This document shows positions 26,361 through 39,934 of a stretch of DNA of 64,000 nucleotides, piece by piece. The notes beneath the pieces are model-generated. The model searched no databases and had not been told where the DNA came from. It worked only from the letters and a program-made list of their open reading frames with translations. The DNA lies in contig JAKJHU010000046.1 in the NCBI GenBank assembly GCA_022316685.1, positions 8,097,001 through 8,161,000 on the forward strand. Direction: 5' to 3'. Numbering within the stretch: position 1 is the stretch's first letter; each line of letters opens with the position of its first letter. The position numbers and the translations under genes were made by a program. Origin of the DNA: Progne subis subis. Taxonomy: Eukaryota > Chordata > Aves > Passeriformes > Hirundinidae.

Positions 26361-29300
26361 ACACAGGATTATACAAAATTTATTGAAATGCACATGCCCA
26401 CATCTAACATGAGCAAAGACCAAGTTGTCAACTATACCAAAGCATTCTAGAAACAGTAAAAGCAATGCCCATTATGACATCTGGATTTCTGAGAAAAATA
26501 AGGGAGGATATCTGATATTTGTCAGCATCAGGTGTGTGATATATCACCATAAAGAAAATGTCTGGATCCCTAATGGAGGCACTGTATACCCTACAGCCAT
26601 GGTAACCCTTAAAACATTATTTCTTAACAGCCTTTTAGTAAGTAAAATCAGTATAAAAAGGCAGATAATTCTACAGTCAAATTATCAATTTTTTTTCTCT
26701 CTCAGCTTATGCTTAGTATTTTTCAATTAATTCTCCTAAGATCATCTAACCTGACTTGCTTGTAGTAAAATAATTATTTTAGCGATTAATGCTTGTACTG
26801 CTAAACTCTAATAGGTCATTCAGGACTGAAACAAATTTTTGTCATTCCACAAGGCCAAAATCTGACATACAATATTATTTTATTTTTCTGATTTTTACCT
26901 TTTTTCCTCATTTTTATAAATTTTAAGAATAATTATTTTTGGCCTGATTGGCTAGATGCAAAGGTTTTATGCTTTTGCAAAATTATCCTTATTATAAGTG
27001 ACATTAGCATTTCACATGAAACTTTTTTACTGCTTTATATTTAGTTAATTGTACAGCTTTTAGATACTCACTTTTAGGCATACTAAGCCACTGATACTGT
27101 AACTCCATCATCATGAACACAGACCTGGTAATCAGGATTCTCATCCTCAGTCCCCAATGAATGCAGTTAAAATTCTTCCATCCCTGATTTCATTCACTTG
27201 GACTATGGTAATGATGGTCCTGAGCCCTGTAAATATCTTTGAACTGTTTTCTCTCTCTTTCTTTATCCACATGAATTCAGCACGATACTGCAATAAAGAC
27301 TTTTATCTGGAATTTTCACTTTTTATGTATGATACGCACAAAAAACATACCAAGTGCGCTTTCGTTAGATCACTGATCGCACTGTTTAATATAACCTCTG
27401 TACAAATGTGATGTATATTGTTTAAAATTTTGCATCTAAGCCAAATGGAAACAGATTACTGAACTGTGCAAGACTCCATCTAAAACACAGGGACAAATTT
27501 CTGCCAGATTTCAATTCGGAATATTTCAAATCTTAACGTAAGCGTTGAGGGAAGAGAGGGGAGTGGATGCAAATCCCAATTTTGCATGATTTCTTTAAAT
27601 CTTGGCCAAAGCACATTTGTCCTCAGAAAGAATCCATCTGCTTTTTAAAGAACCTCTGTAAGAAGTTAACCCCTAGCTTAACCTAAAACGAACCACGCAA
27701 TAACCAAAAGATCTGATGAAACTGTTCACACCAGAGATTAAAAACACAGAATTAGAACAAATCTGTACTAAGCTCCAAGAAGAGACTTCTGCTTATGGCA
27801 AGAGAAAAAAAAAAAATCTCAAAATTAGACTTTCAACCTTTCAAGTGCTTCATGGGAGAAATAAGTCCACAATTTCGAAGACTTAAAGAAAAAATTTATA
27901 CAAATAATCTATATAATGCTACATTTGCTTGAAGTGGCAACACTATTCCATCCTAGGAAAATACAATATACAATGCTATCTAACAGCCATAAAAATAGGA
28001 CGTAAAACATATTTAGAAAGAGTTCTATTGTGCAGTAAATTACATCTTTTTTCTCAAAAAAAATTTACAACCTGTACTTTCAACCAAGAAAGGGCACTCA
28101 AATTTATAATCATTCAAATTACCTTAAAAAAAAAAAGAAAGTCATACAAAAGTATTCCCATACTTTTGATGTGTAGAAACCAAACTGCTGAGCATTATTC
28201 CAAGCAAAAAACATGCAGCTCAAATGACTCCTGATGTATTTGTTGCTGATTAAAATTGTGTTATATCAAGAACAGGCTAGACTTGAGAGAAGTTTCATTA
28301 GGCTAAAATATATAAATCCTTGGGTCTGGTAATAGTTAATAGATTTCATTACGACAATCACTACTTAAAGGTTACCTGCAAATAACCTGGAAACAGGCAG
28401 CCCAAACCATCAGGGGGTGGTATATATATATGTATAGGAATAGCTTCCTTAGCAGAATTGTAACCTTCCTGTGCAAGGTATGGAAAGCTCAAATCGCCTC
28501 CATTGCCTCTGTCCCTGAGAGCAGAGAAGAGAGCAAAGAGGGGACAGAGGATAAAGACCTGCGGCAGTGCCTCATCTGCTATCAGTCCTTTCTTACACTG
28601 TTTCCTGAAGTTCTTTCTGTCATGTGGTTAGGATGCAAAAGTAACAAGGAAGGCAGTCACATTCAATTTTATTGCATAAAATCTTCTATAAAGTTATGTA
28701 GGATAAAACTAAATGGGTAATAATAGTACTAACACCTAGAAATTCTTTGTTTTCAGCAATATGATAAGATGAAAAGATACATATGATTAGGAAGAAACAA
28801 GCAAATAAGCCAGAAAACAAAGCTCAAGCAATCCCAAATTTAACACACAAAAATGCACAAAATAGCTGACAAGCAAAAGAGAAATGTCAGTGAAGACCAA
28901 AACCAAATTGCTTTGCCTGTTAGCACTAGAGGATGTAGCTATCTTGCTGGGTAATTGGCTGACTGACTGTTGTGCTAACTTTCCGGGTGAGTGGTGGAGC
29001 AGGGAGGCTGCCTTCCTTCGGGCTCACCGCTGGCATATTGGCACCGGCACTACACAAGCGTGCACGTGTGCTCTCTTTTTTAATGTCTTTGAACCCATAC
29101 CCTCTGTCTCAAACAGGAGTTTGAAAATTTAATGGGAAATGTCAGGTAATTCACAATACCTCCAAACTGACAGTATTGTTCTGATCTATCAGTTCACACT
29201 TATCTTATGTGACTTTATCCTAGCAACTGATATAAACAGTGCACTCGTGTAGTTTTAAGTCAGAAATCTACTACTATCTCAATATTGAAACAGGAGAAGA

Positions 29301-32300
29301 ACCATTTCTAGTTTCACTTCAGCCTGATTGAAGTAGGAAAGTGAGCAGCAGCTGTTCTCACAGTTTACTTTTTTAACATTAGGCCATTACTAAAGTTTGA
29401 CAGTAAAATCCGTATTTAGTATAAAAGGTTCTTTCAGTCATTCTGCAAGAACGATAATACCGTGCAAAGATCTCATCTGCTTTTTGCTGGCTCACCACAC
29501 TTCATTAGGGTTTGCTTTTCATATATCATCTTTTAAATGTTGAACTACACAATGACTTAATAGGTCATTAGAAAAGCTTTGGTTGCATAAAATGTGCATT
29601 TCATCGAAGTCTGACTGAGGATCACAAAATAGTGTAAGTGTTGTTTACCCTTTCCAGCAATTTTATAAATAGTAAGTTTTCTTCAAACCCAGTTAATGAA
29701 AATAGTGGCCACATCTGCTTTTAGATGCAACATTCCAAGAAAATGGGGCTTCATAGTGTACCACCAGCGGTTTAAACAGCACACTACAGCAACATATGCA
29801 AAAACTCTAAAACATGCAAGCACTTAAATAAATAAATGGAAATCACACAGCTAGTGCTCTACAGTTCATTAAAAATGCTAGAGTTTTAGCCAACTGAGCC
29901 TCAACCTCACTATGAAACATCAACTATTTAAAGAAATGAATTCCCCAGGTTCATTTAGCAAAAGAAAGCCTGGCACACCCTGAGTTACGTGAGCTGTAGC
30001 AACAGCAGCAACAATGACATACCTGTACCCGCTTTTGTGTAAGCTGGCACAAGCCCAAAGCCCCTAAGAGTTCACACTCATTGCTGGCATATGCTCAGCC
30101 CCATGTGTCCAGCACACAGCCTTCATAAATTATGGCTCTACATTCTTTGTAGGTATCAGGCAGAGTTTCATTTCCCAGCCTGCACCTACTTTTTCCCTAA
30201 AATGCCTTCAAATGAAATAGCTGCTCATGCTGTATTTTCTCAAGAAATGTTGGCTGATCCTGTGAAAAAGAATTGAGCATTGGAGAACAGCACCTCTCTA
30301 ACAAGATGGAGGCACAGGAGAGCCAAGTGCTCCTGAGAGACATTAGGTGGGCTGAAGAAATGAAACTTGGCTTAGCTCACCTTCATGAGCATTAAACCCT
30401 GGTTCTTCGTCTGAGGAATTGTCACATGAAAAAGCTTTTACAGATTTGTGGGGAAAATGGACTAAAAGTAAGAATATAGGACTCCATGCACACTTACAGA
30501 ACTATTTAAATAATTATTCAGGTATAGAATGCTAGACATAAAAACTAAGTGCCTGTCTTGAGGTGTGGTACTTCAACACAATAAGAATAAGCGGACAGAA
30601 TGAAGAAAGAACGCACATATGACCATGAAGGACAGAAATATATTTTTTTTATGATGTAATTAATATACAAAGATAAAACTTCTGGGACTTTTCAAAGGGA
30701 AGAGATAAGAGAAAACAAGACTTTAGGACATGCACCCGTTAGCACAGCAACTCCACAAGAGGTGGAAAGACCAGAAATTCCCTTATGTAAGGATGAACAA
30801 TAGAAGTTCTGCATAAAGACCATTTCCATCCAATATGCTACTGGTGACCCCTTACAAATACTTGATCCTCCACCTCTCTGCTAATACTTACTATTTTATA
30901 ATACCATTTTTCTACTTTTGTTCTATATTTTTCCTTTCATTGTCACTGCTTATCATAGATTTGAGCAAGGCAAGTAGAAAGGTAGGGAATTAATGAATGA
31001 AGGAGAAGTTATGTCAGAGCTATTAGCTAAGATGAATTTTCTCATCTTACCGTAATACAGAGTTTGAATACATTAATAGATAGCTCTATGAAACCAGGGA
31101 GCAGCTGTTGTGCAATAACACAGTCCATAGGGAAAAATGAGTGAAATGTCTCATGTGTCAATGTTCCAAGTGAAAGACATTTAATTTGACTTATACAAAT
31201 AAACTATAAAGTAATCATCACAGACTGCTACTCAATGGCCTGAATGCAAGGAAGTCAGGAGAGGAGACCTGTAAGAAAGGGCCTGTGCAGATGACTGAGA
31301 TTAGAAAAAAAGAAAAAAAAAAAGTTCCATTTACTGCATTCTCAGTTCTCAAGAGGGCAAAAAGAAAAGGAAGCACCCCCACCCATCCAGCACTCAACCT
31401 GAAAATAGAGTCAACAAAAATAAAAATAGGATAGAAACTAAGAATTGATTCAATGTCCTCAGCAGGAAGCTTTAAATTTTCATGTGGCTTCTTTAAGTAA
31501 CCATTTGGGCAGCACTGGCTTGTAACGCAAGACCAGAGAAAGCAGTTTTGCACAGTCCTCCAAAGCCTGAAAGCCACAGAGAATTTCCCAAGGATATTTA
31601 TTTACTGCAGGTCCAGAGGGGTCTTTTCTATATTCAACTGTATCAGTTTTAAAACATGAACATCACTTCTGAATGCTAAACTAAGCTGAAATTGTACTTC
31701 TCTGAGTATTCAATTAACTGGATTAAAATCAAATTTTTAGACTATAAAGAGAATAAGTACATTGCCATTATGTACAAAATAAGTCTTTGCAGATAATGAT
31801 CTTGCTTTTAGATACACTTCAGGCGTTGTGCCCATAATTTTTTTAAGGATATATACAATTCATGGTTGTTTTCATGATGTCACTAAGATTATCATGTTTT
31901 TGGCTTGCTTAGATGAAGAAATTGAGTATTACATCACTGTTTATGAATGGCGAACCCTACGAAGAAAAAAGGATTAGTTTAAGTTAAAGGATAACAGTAC
32001 TATAAAATCATATGGCTAAAAATAGGCTATAAATAGAATTAGATCATTGATAAGAAAAAGAAATAAATATTTGGGGCAGCCTTCAAATGATGTGTTCAGT
32101 CTGAAGCTGTTTATGCACAAATATGGCTTACTAGAGTTAGAAACTGCAGCTTTTGACAATAATTTTCTGCATATCCAGAGCTGACACCTCCCCTCCGCAG
32201 GCATCTTCCAGGACCAGCAACATTTATTTATTTCTTGTTTGATGCAGAACATGGCTTCAGGAGTTTCCCCTGCTCCTGTGTTTCACTAAAAAAGCTAAGG

Positions 32301-32345
32301 GAGGGTGTATTGGACAGTTTACACTGTTAACCTGTTCTGTTCCAG

Positions 32346-32649
32346 TACTGAAAAATCAGTGCCTGTGTCGGTGTACCTTGCTGGCACAGGCATGGCTAAA
32401 GAAACTGTCAGAATAGCTGATAAGGATTTATTGGTTACAGTGGCAAAGACACATAAAAGAAAAATTAACCTAACCCAACCTGTGGCACATTACAATTTCC
32501 TCCTTTGTGACACATTACGGAGTGCTGGAAAGCTGTTAAGGGAATGGCTCATTTATGATGTATATGATGAGAGGGAGAGCTGGACAAATTTTCTTTTTAT
32601 CCCTGGAAGTTCAGGCTGGCTGCAACCCATTCTGGTCTTATACTCCTAA
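32346..32649 (+). CDS. candidate terminal coding exon, unrecognised protein
   Basis: Starts after a strong acceptor with a long pyrimidine stretch (actgttaacctgttctgttccag), enters in phase 2, and is open for 100 codons to TAA at 32647-32649. Composition looks coding: G and A together begin about two-thirds of codons, first-position G (about 30 of 100) exceeds second and third, and T is least common in first position. The predicted peptide includes AKETVRIADKDLLVTVAKTH, then LLREWLIYDVYDERESW, a mixed pattern like a folded domain, with a hydrophobic end (WLQPILVLYS). An AATAAA lies about 460 bases downstream at 33108-33113. I do not recognise it and see no matching exon nearby. It could also be a decayed retrocopy or chance. 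Confidence 0.3.
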
Positions 32650-33107
32650 ATATTTTTGTGAGTTCACATAACTCTGTACGGTAGAAAACCTTAAAACAGT
32701 ATTTCAACTTCACTCAAATGGGAGAATTGTCCCTGGTGAGGCACTTGCACTTCTCAGAAATACCTAAAAGCAATTAATGCTACAAAGGGTAAAAAAAGCA
32801 TCAAATTCTCAATTTAGCTGCTGACATAGTACATAAACCACTGTTTTGTTCTGAACACAATGTACTTTAAACTGCCCTTTCAGCTGAAAAGCATGTTTTT
32901 AAGGTCTTTAAAAAAGTATTAGCTTACTTTGCATGAACAAACAAATGGAAATACTGAACATAAAAAAATGGTAAAACACACTTGGTTAAAGTAATAAGTG
33001 TACCATGTGTCTGAGTACATACATTAGCTGTAAAACTTTCTTTCATTGGCCATTAATTATAGCATCATGGTAGAAGTGTTACAGTTATGGCTGAGGGAAT
33101 GCTTTTT

Positions 33108-33113
33108 AATAAA
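33108..33113 (+). terminator. AATAAA polyadenylation signal
   Basis: Canonical hexamer about 460 bases downstream of the stop of the candidate terminal exon at 32346-32649. Seen directly; its function is inferred only from its position. Confidence 0.18.
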
Positions 33114-33301
33114 TTTGGCTTTTTCAGGCACCTACAGCTAACATATTTTTCCTGATTTAGTATCTTTCATATTTTTTCATAGACAGAGATTAATTGATTT
33201 TAAGAGGTTCAAGTTGCCCCTTTGGCAGTTTTCTGGGTTATAAAGACATGATAAAAACATTTTACTTATGGTTCAACAAGTTTCTGGCATTATGCTAACT
33301 C

Positions 33302-33330
33302 AAGTGGCTTATTTTTAACTTAAGCCACTT
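33302..33330. repeat. perfect 10-bp inverted repeat (hairpin)
   Basis: AAGTGGCTTA (33302-33311) and TAAGCCACTT (33321-33330) pair exactly around a 9-base loop. The motif cttattttta also occurs directly repeated at about 33308 and 33328, so part of the structure may come from a small local duplication. Confidence 0.85.
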
Positions 33331-34821
33331 ATTTTTATCAGAGGAATCTCACTACCATTGCATATACCAATTTTATTTCATTTTTTCAAGTTAACAAGCA
33401 AATAAAAATCAGCACAATGTTTCTCTCTGTATTCTCCTCAGCAAAACACTTTCTAAAGCAGCACATAGGGGAATTTCGTAGTTCTTTTCTTTTTTTCCAC
33501 AGAATATGTGCATAGCTCAGACTACACAAACATCCTCTATAGCTCTCCCAGTCACTTTCCATTTCAAGAACGAGGCAATTTGTGTTAACACAAGACAGCT
33601 TATCATGTGCTAAGTCTGCATGCAATTTTCTCGTGAGAACAACCATTTTGTACCTACTTGACACATGCAGCACTATACTACACCCAACTAATCAATTCTG
33701 TCTATATTAAGAAGTGGGGAGAAAAACTGCCCACAGCTGTTATATTACATCAGCTTTCCTAACTACTTCAGACAACTCATTTTGGGGATTTTTTTTTTTC
33801 TTTAAACTAAACTGGCATAAACCATAGCCCCTCTTTCCATTCCTTTTCAATTCTATTCTTTTTTTTTTTTTTTCCTTCTCAGAGATTATTGGCGAAGCTC
33901 AAGCGTCAAGAGAACAAGCCGTGCTTTCTGCAGGCATCCCCAGAAGTTTTGAGGGCAGCAAGCTCCCAGGGTCATTGGTACCCTTGGAGCATTTACAGAC
34001 TAGCATGATATGAATGAGTAATAGCATGTTTTCATCTGAGATCTCCCAGCCTAGTCTACAGACACACACTTTTGGCAGACAATAACTTATATACGTAGGA
34101 GGTTTTGTCCTTACAAGTGAGCAATTGAGAAGCGTCTGTCAACAGATACCAAATCGGAGGTGGAGACACAAAAAGAAAAGTAGGGCCCAGAAAACTCTCT
34201 GGGAAGGAACGATTGAGTTTGGAGCTTTTCTTTGGATACTTTTACCCAACACCACCATGATGTCCTAATGTCCCTAGTCAGAATTTGAGGTCTCTCACAT
34301 TTTATGTATCAACATGACCAGGCAAGGTAACTTTCTGGTCTTCTTGACAGTAAACATGTTAAAGACCACATTGCATCTGAATAAAACTAGTATATGGTAT
34401 TTTCCTGGAGTTTGAGAGGGTTATTCCATCAACAGCCTACAGCTGAGGAATCAAAACCACATACTGAATAAAAGGATTCAGCTACCTATTCACCTCACAG
34501 TTCTCTTCACATGATGAGCTCAGTTGCTGATGAACTAACACTAACTTTTATCAGCTTGGCTTCCCAGAATGCTTCTCTCTGACTTCATATAAACCGCCCT
34601 AAAAACACGTTTCTGTTACTCCTGCTGTTTCAACCAATCTGCATTTCTTTATAGAAACACAGCTTGCCTCAGGACTAAGTAGTATAAGTTCAGCTTTGTC
34701 AATCAAAAAAGATTCTATATTTTTTGACTATAAAGCAGTTTAAATAAAACACTGGTATCTATGATAACGATTGTTCTGTGAAACTGCTGTGTCCCCGACT
34801 GAATGTTTTTATTTTACCAAG

Positions 34822-35028
34822 CTCACATTCCCAACAGAAATCTGTTTTGCAAATAGTTACACTCAAAAGTCCATCGATGCAGCCTGGCAAACCACTGACA
34901 TCTTAAACACTGGTGCTACATCACATCCGTGCCAGCAGCTTTGTTTTGGGCAGTTTTGTGCCCAAGCTGAAGCCATAGTTTCATGTCAGAACCAGAGGAA
35001 CACAATCTCAGCAGTGCATTCAGAATGA
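34822..35028 (+). CDS. weak candidate terminal exon
   Basis: Open for 68 codons from a pyrimidine-rich acceptor (ctgaatgtttttattttaccaag) to a TGA at 35026-35028. The predicted peptide has five cysteines and a Gln-rich stretch (SHPCQQLCFGQFCAQAEA). Third-position GC is about 41%, close to local composition, so there is little coding signal beyond the open frame. No donor is present before the stop. Not recognised; probably chance. Confidence 0.12.
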   Translation, partial: LTFPTEICFANSYTQKSIDAAWQTTDILNTGATSHPCQQLCFGQFCAQAEAIVSCQNQRNTISAVHSE

Positions 35029-37278
35029 CAAATGCCTGTCACTCCCACGAGCAGCACTGAGCAGGTCTTAGATCCCACTATAAACCATGGAGTTAAGAGC
35101 AAAGACACTGCCCATGTTGTTTCCAGGGGGAAACAAGTATACCACAGAAGCAGACAAATGAATGTGGTAGTTTAGGAGGCAAACAAAAATCAGGCTTAAG
35201 GTATAAAGATTGGAATCACGCTTGGTTCCGGATCCTTGCTCTAGAACAATGGGATTGTTTACTAACCTGTTTTTCAGAGTTAATTACTGCTGTTTTTAAA
35301 CAGCACTGTAATATCCCAAAGGAAACACCCTCTTTTTCTAGAATTACTGCTCTTTTTTGCACACTGCAGCATAGCAACTATCTAACAATAGACAGGTAGG
35401 GTATTTTCCTGCTGCCTCATCCTGTAAAACATAATGTATGTGATGTCTAACAGTCTGCATTGTGACTTTATACTGGTAAATAACGAATAGAGGAAAAAAA
35501 TGCATTACCTTTCTGTCACACTGCCTACTTCATGGTTGTAAGACTTACAGTAGGTACAGCCTCTTAGAAAAAAGGTAATGTAATTTTACTTTTAATTTCC
35601 AACTCCCGTGCTTCTGACAGTCATTTTACAACCAGTAAAAGTTTTACAATACCTGATAGAATGCTAAATCTCTCGGATACTGCACACTGGAACATAATGG
35701 ATTCTGGCATTTAGAGAGTTTGGGGACATTGTTTTTTTTGGTTGGTGGGTTTTCTACTTACTTTTAGGGAGGGCAGTGTGAAAAAATACTCAGCTTGTGC
35801 ACTACTAAATGTGTAACTTACTTTTAGTCATAGGACAGAGTAAAGACATCGATTAAGGACCACAGAATTAAAATGAAAATGAAATTTTTAATCAATTTGG
35901 TTGAGTTTGACTTGAGACATTGATCCTGCCTCTGTTTCTCCTTCTCTGGTTTCTCAAAATTTCTAAGCAATGATAGTAAACTGGTAAACTTCCTCCCGTG
36001 CAATTCATTAAAACACTGCCTGCAGCAAAGTGACACTTACTTTGAAAAGCAATTCACCCTGTCCTCCTTTACCAAGAGTGAGGAACAACAGTGGCTTTTC
36101 CAAGTCCAGATGCATGATATTTTCCAAGGCTCCTTAGGTCTGCTCTTGTTTCTTGCTGCTTATGTAACACCAGGCAGGTATTTCCAACAAGCATCAGTAT
36201 CCACTGTCTGCGCTTGTGCATTTGCACCCATTAAAGTTTCTTCCCAGTGAGGGCAGGAATGTACATAAATGACTCCACAGAAGGTAGAAATGTGAAATAA
36301 CTGGCATTATGCAAACATCAACGTACTTTTTCTTGTCTCCCTTCTCCCGATAAGCTGACATCTCCCAGTATTACTAAATTTAGAGATATTAAACAAGCAA
36401 TACAGATAAAGAGAGGTAGAGAGAGATCAAGTGATGAGACAAAAATTGAAGATTTTAAGAAAAACTCTAAAATAAGACAGTCCTTGACTTCCAATCATTT
36501 CTCTCAAATAAAAGCCTCTTCTTTCACAGAGTTTTTCTTTCAAAAGACTTTTGGTTAACACCAATATATAAACATTGTATTACCTAACCAATATGCATTT
36601 GCTACAGCATGCATAAAATTCCCTATTTAGACAAAATCCTTTATGATTAAGAATGATTGTTTTCAAGTAAAAAACAAAAAAGATAAAAAGCTGTATTTTT
36701 AACTGAATGCAATGCCTAAAATAACATCTTCCAGAACCAGATAATGACAAAAGAAACCTGTCAATAAACAAATATGGTCGGGTAAAAACTTTGTTCAACT
36801 TAAAAAGTCAGTTAGAAATAATTAGCTAATTAAGTGATAGGGGAGACTTCTCATTGTAACATTAAATTTTATTTGCAATTACTAAATTTGTGAGTTTTCA
36901 TGATTTACAGACATAATTCAAATATTGTAAGTGTTAATGAGGAAATCTTATTTTATGCTAAAAAAACTCCAGGCAGTGAGGAACTGAAGGTTCACTCTAG
37001 TGCTACCAGGATCATTTTCATATCTCCTTTCAACCTCGTATCAGGCTCATACCAGTCTCACCAATCCACACCATTAAAATTTTAAAATTATTTGATAGAA
37101 AAATGTATCTTGTAGAACTAAATTGATTTTATGGAAAAAAATACTTTTTTTTTACATGCATTTAATATTTTTCAATAATTCAATAATGCATTACAATTTT
37201 CATTTATAGGTACATTAAGTCAGATATTTCAAGGGCACATTCATGTAAGTGAACATCTCTATCTTCTATCTGTACCAG

Positions 37279-37354
37279 AATATATCTGACATTGGTATTT
37301 TGAGTAACATGACCAAAATTACCACAATGACAAAGAACCAAGGACCAAAGAGAG
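37279..37354 (+). CDS. weak candidate internal exon
   Basis: A 76-base segment between a very good acceptor (catctctatcttctatctgtaccag) and a good donor, AGAG|gtaaaa. One frame only is open (NISDIGILSNMTKITTMTKN...), phase 0 in and phase 1 out. The same frame continues basic and Ser-rich past the donor to a stop at 37456-37458. It does not join in phase to any neighbour I could define. Not recognised. Confidence 0.15.
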
Positions 37355-38981
37355 GTAAAATCACTGGGCTTCAGCCACTGCAAAAACAGACTGGTATTAG
37401 GAAATGCAGAAGGAGTCCCAGGATGGGTAAGGAATCTGGTTCTAAGCCAGGTTCATGATTAAAAACCCCAGAGTAAAAATAAATCTTACAGCAGCTGACC
37501 GTGGCATTTACTACCAATGAAAGAATGAGATGGCTAAGGAGGTGTGTGTATTAAGCTCTGAAGAATGCAGTCCCATTTACTAGCTTAACACTCATTTTCT
37601 TGGTAGAAATTGCTTTTCTTCATGCTCCAGGATGAGCCTTAAAAACCTTTCATTTCACAAAAACCTATTCTAATGTTAGGTGAAAAATTATTATTGTATG
37701 CATAACTATTTTCTTCCTCTTTCTGATCTCCCTACTGCCTACATTCACTGGGTTTGTTTTCCCCTCCAGTATTTGTAAAGTTCTTTATCACCTGAGTATC
37801 TCCAACATACCAAACCAATTATCTGCAATAGACATGTGTGAGTCAACAGGTACCTTAACTTCAATAATTCATCAATTCTCAGAACTTTGTTTTTTAAGCT
37901 CAATATTTACAAGGCTCTGTGCAGACCACATTACAGGCAAACGTACCTACCAATTAATATCAACCTGCCAGCTACATTAGCTGCATTTAGGACTGACAAA
38001 GGGAAACCTCGCATCTCATGCAAACCCTGGCATCATCATAATTAAAAAGACAAACTCTTAATCTGACACTGACACCAAAAGAGCAACTCAAAGTTCAATG
38101 GCTGCCAAGAGGAACATGAATCGTCTTCAGTGTAGTTTAGAGCACAGGCACAAAGCAGAGTCTTGCTCCTGGAGAAAAAAATCCGTCCCCATGACTATTC
38201 CCATCCTTCTGCATCTACCAGAATATCATCAATCACTTCAAACGGTAATGCAGCATAATGAGCTTTTGTAAACCATTACAAGCCAACACAGTAAGAAATT
38301 TTACATGGCATGCTGCTTAGATTTCTTCAAGTGTCCTAGATGTATTACTAAAGAAGAAAAAATAATGGTTGCAGGACATGTACCATTGTTCTTTGAAAAT
38401 AAAGGAATAACTTGTTTGCTATCATCACCAACTGTACTTACAGAATTTACAAAATCCATGCAGGATTTCAAATGCAAGAAGAAGTTCCAAGAAAGCTTCA
38501 GGTGCTTGAGAGTTTTCTCTCTCCATATTTCTCCAGCTACAAAAACTAGATGAAACAACAGTTTTGTTCATACTGTAACTATTTACGCAACAAACAGCCC
38601 TAAGAAACAGATTTTTAGATTACCCTTTCCTTGAGTACCATCATAGCCTTTCTCTAAACACACAGCTCAGTGACATTTGATGCCTCCAAGCCTATCAACT
38701 GATTTTCTGTTAAAAGTGCTTGCACATAGATCAGGGCACACTCCTCAGCTGCAAGATCTTCAAGGGAAAAAAAAAAAGCCAGAAACATTGCACAGCTGGA
38801 TCCTGGCTGTCAGTCTGAAATCTGAGCTCGTAATAACCAGTATTTTTCTATTTTTACAAAAATCTGAAAAAGAACACATAGTCTAAATTTAATCTGTGAA
38901 GTTTCTAACTTTAGAGATGTCATACGCAATGCATTGAAAGTTGTCAATAGTTTCTTTGATTATATTTCCAATCCTTCTCAG

Positions 38982-39077
38982 TACCTAGGAAGAACATCTG
39001 TTCCTTTGTGTGTGTGCACATGCACATTTCAAATGTATGGACAGAGAAAAAATGATGAGGACAGTAATTCAGAAAAT
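38982..39077 (+). CDS. candidate exon (upstream group)
   Basis: Follows an excellent acceptor (attatatttccaatccttctcag). It is open in phase 0 through a hydrophilic Asn/Asp/Ser-rich stretch (GQRKNDEDSNSENV) to a possible donor AAAT|gtaaat, or unspliced to a TAA at 39141-39143. Phase 0 exit would fit the segment at 41204. The 3' boundary is a guess and no family is recognised. Confidence 0.18.
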
Positions 39078-39934
39078 GTAAATAGCATGTTAAAAAATAT
39101 CAAACCTTTAGATTCTACACTTCCATCACTTGAATTTTGCTAAACAAATTCTAAGTATCATGTTTTTGTAACAACTTCATAACAACACATTTTTTCTATG
39201 GTCTAATTTTTTTATACTTGTCTTTCCAGCCCTCTTCATCCCTCAATACAGTGTGTTAGTACTTCCACTGCACACCGGAACATTAGTTGCAGAATGTCCC
39301 ACTGAAATTTATTGGAAGTAGCTTTTAGGCAGTCTGGTGTGATAATAAGTGAGGACAACATGTGGCTGTGCAGCACTGACACGTGATTGGATCTTAATGC
39401 TACAGCAGCACTTGATAAAACTACATGCAATCTAAGTGAGGCCTGGTTGAGTAAGACCTAGAGCACTAAAAAAAGATAAAAACAAAAAAATAAGTTCAAC
39501 GCTAAATTCTTCAAGATACTTTATACTACTTTTCTTTGTCTTGAAAATGTAACAAAGCAAGTTTCTGTAAAACAGTCACTGCTGCTTATTAGTGCCTGGC
39601 ATGCTTTTCTTCTGGCTCAGCTGGGAAAAATACATGTAATCTTGCTAAGTGATCTTTCATCCTGATTTCCCAAGGAAACCGCTTATGCAACCATGGTCTG
39701 TTTGTGTATGTTTCTTTATTTTTATTTGCTGGTTCGCTCCCAATAGCTTCTGAACCCGTTAGAGGTTCAGTCACTGGGACAAAGGAGCAACCGTCTCAGA
39801 GGTATAATGCTCCTATAAACCTAACAAAAAAGTACATTTAGTTATGAAAGAGAGAGAGTGAGCGACCTCATACACCCACTTCTGAAAATTCCCAGCACAC
39901 AATCAATCCCACAGCACCAGGGAAGCCACGACAG

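Larger units (their letters stand above)
13089..32345. other. long single-copy AT-rich region, no convincing gene
   Basis: Open frames here are short and lack paired splice sites or codon periodicity. Exceptions worth a look are a minus-strand segment ending at a perfect donor at 22682 and a plus-strand segment ending at CCGG|gtgagt near 28988 (see findings). A locally GC-rich patch at 23.56-23.70 kb has no recognisable content. Homopolymer runs: T13 at 17386, T14 at 23103, A15 at 23846. Confidence 0.45.
32650..38981. other. mostly single-copy DNA with weak exon candidates
   Basis: Contains the hairpin at 33302, a T15 tract with a following open segment at 33859-34010, and the two weak exon candidates at 34822 and 37279. 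Nothing else supported. Confidence 0.4.

Noticed and set aside
35824..36036. Minus-strand open segment after acceptor cactttgctgcag, ending near a gtaagt
   Set aside because: The perfect-looking donor lies after the in-frame stop, and the other two frames are closed, so it cannot be an internal exon.
38301..38558. ORFs of over 80 codons on both strands over the same bases
   Set aside because: Mirror-image open frames without first-position T depletion; the acceptor before the plus-strand frame is weak and no frame matches a known protein.
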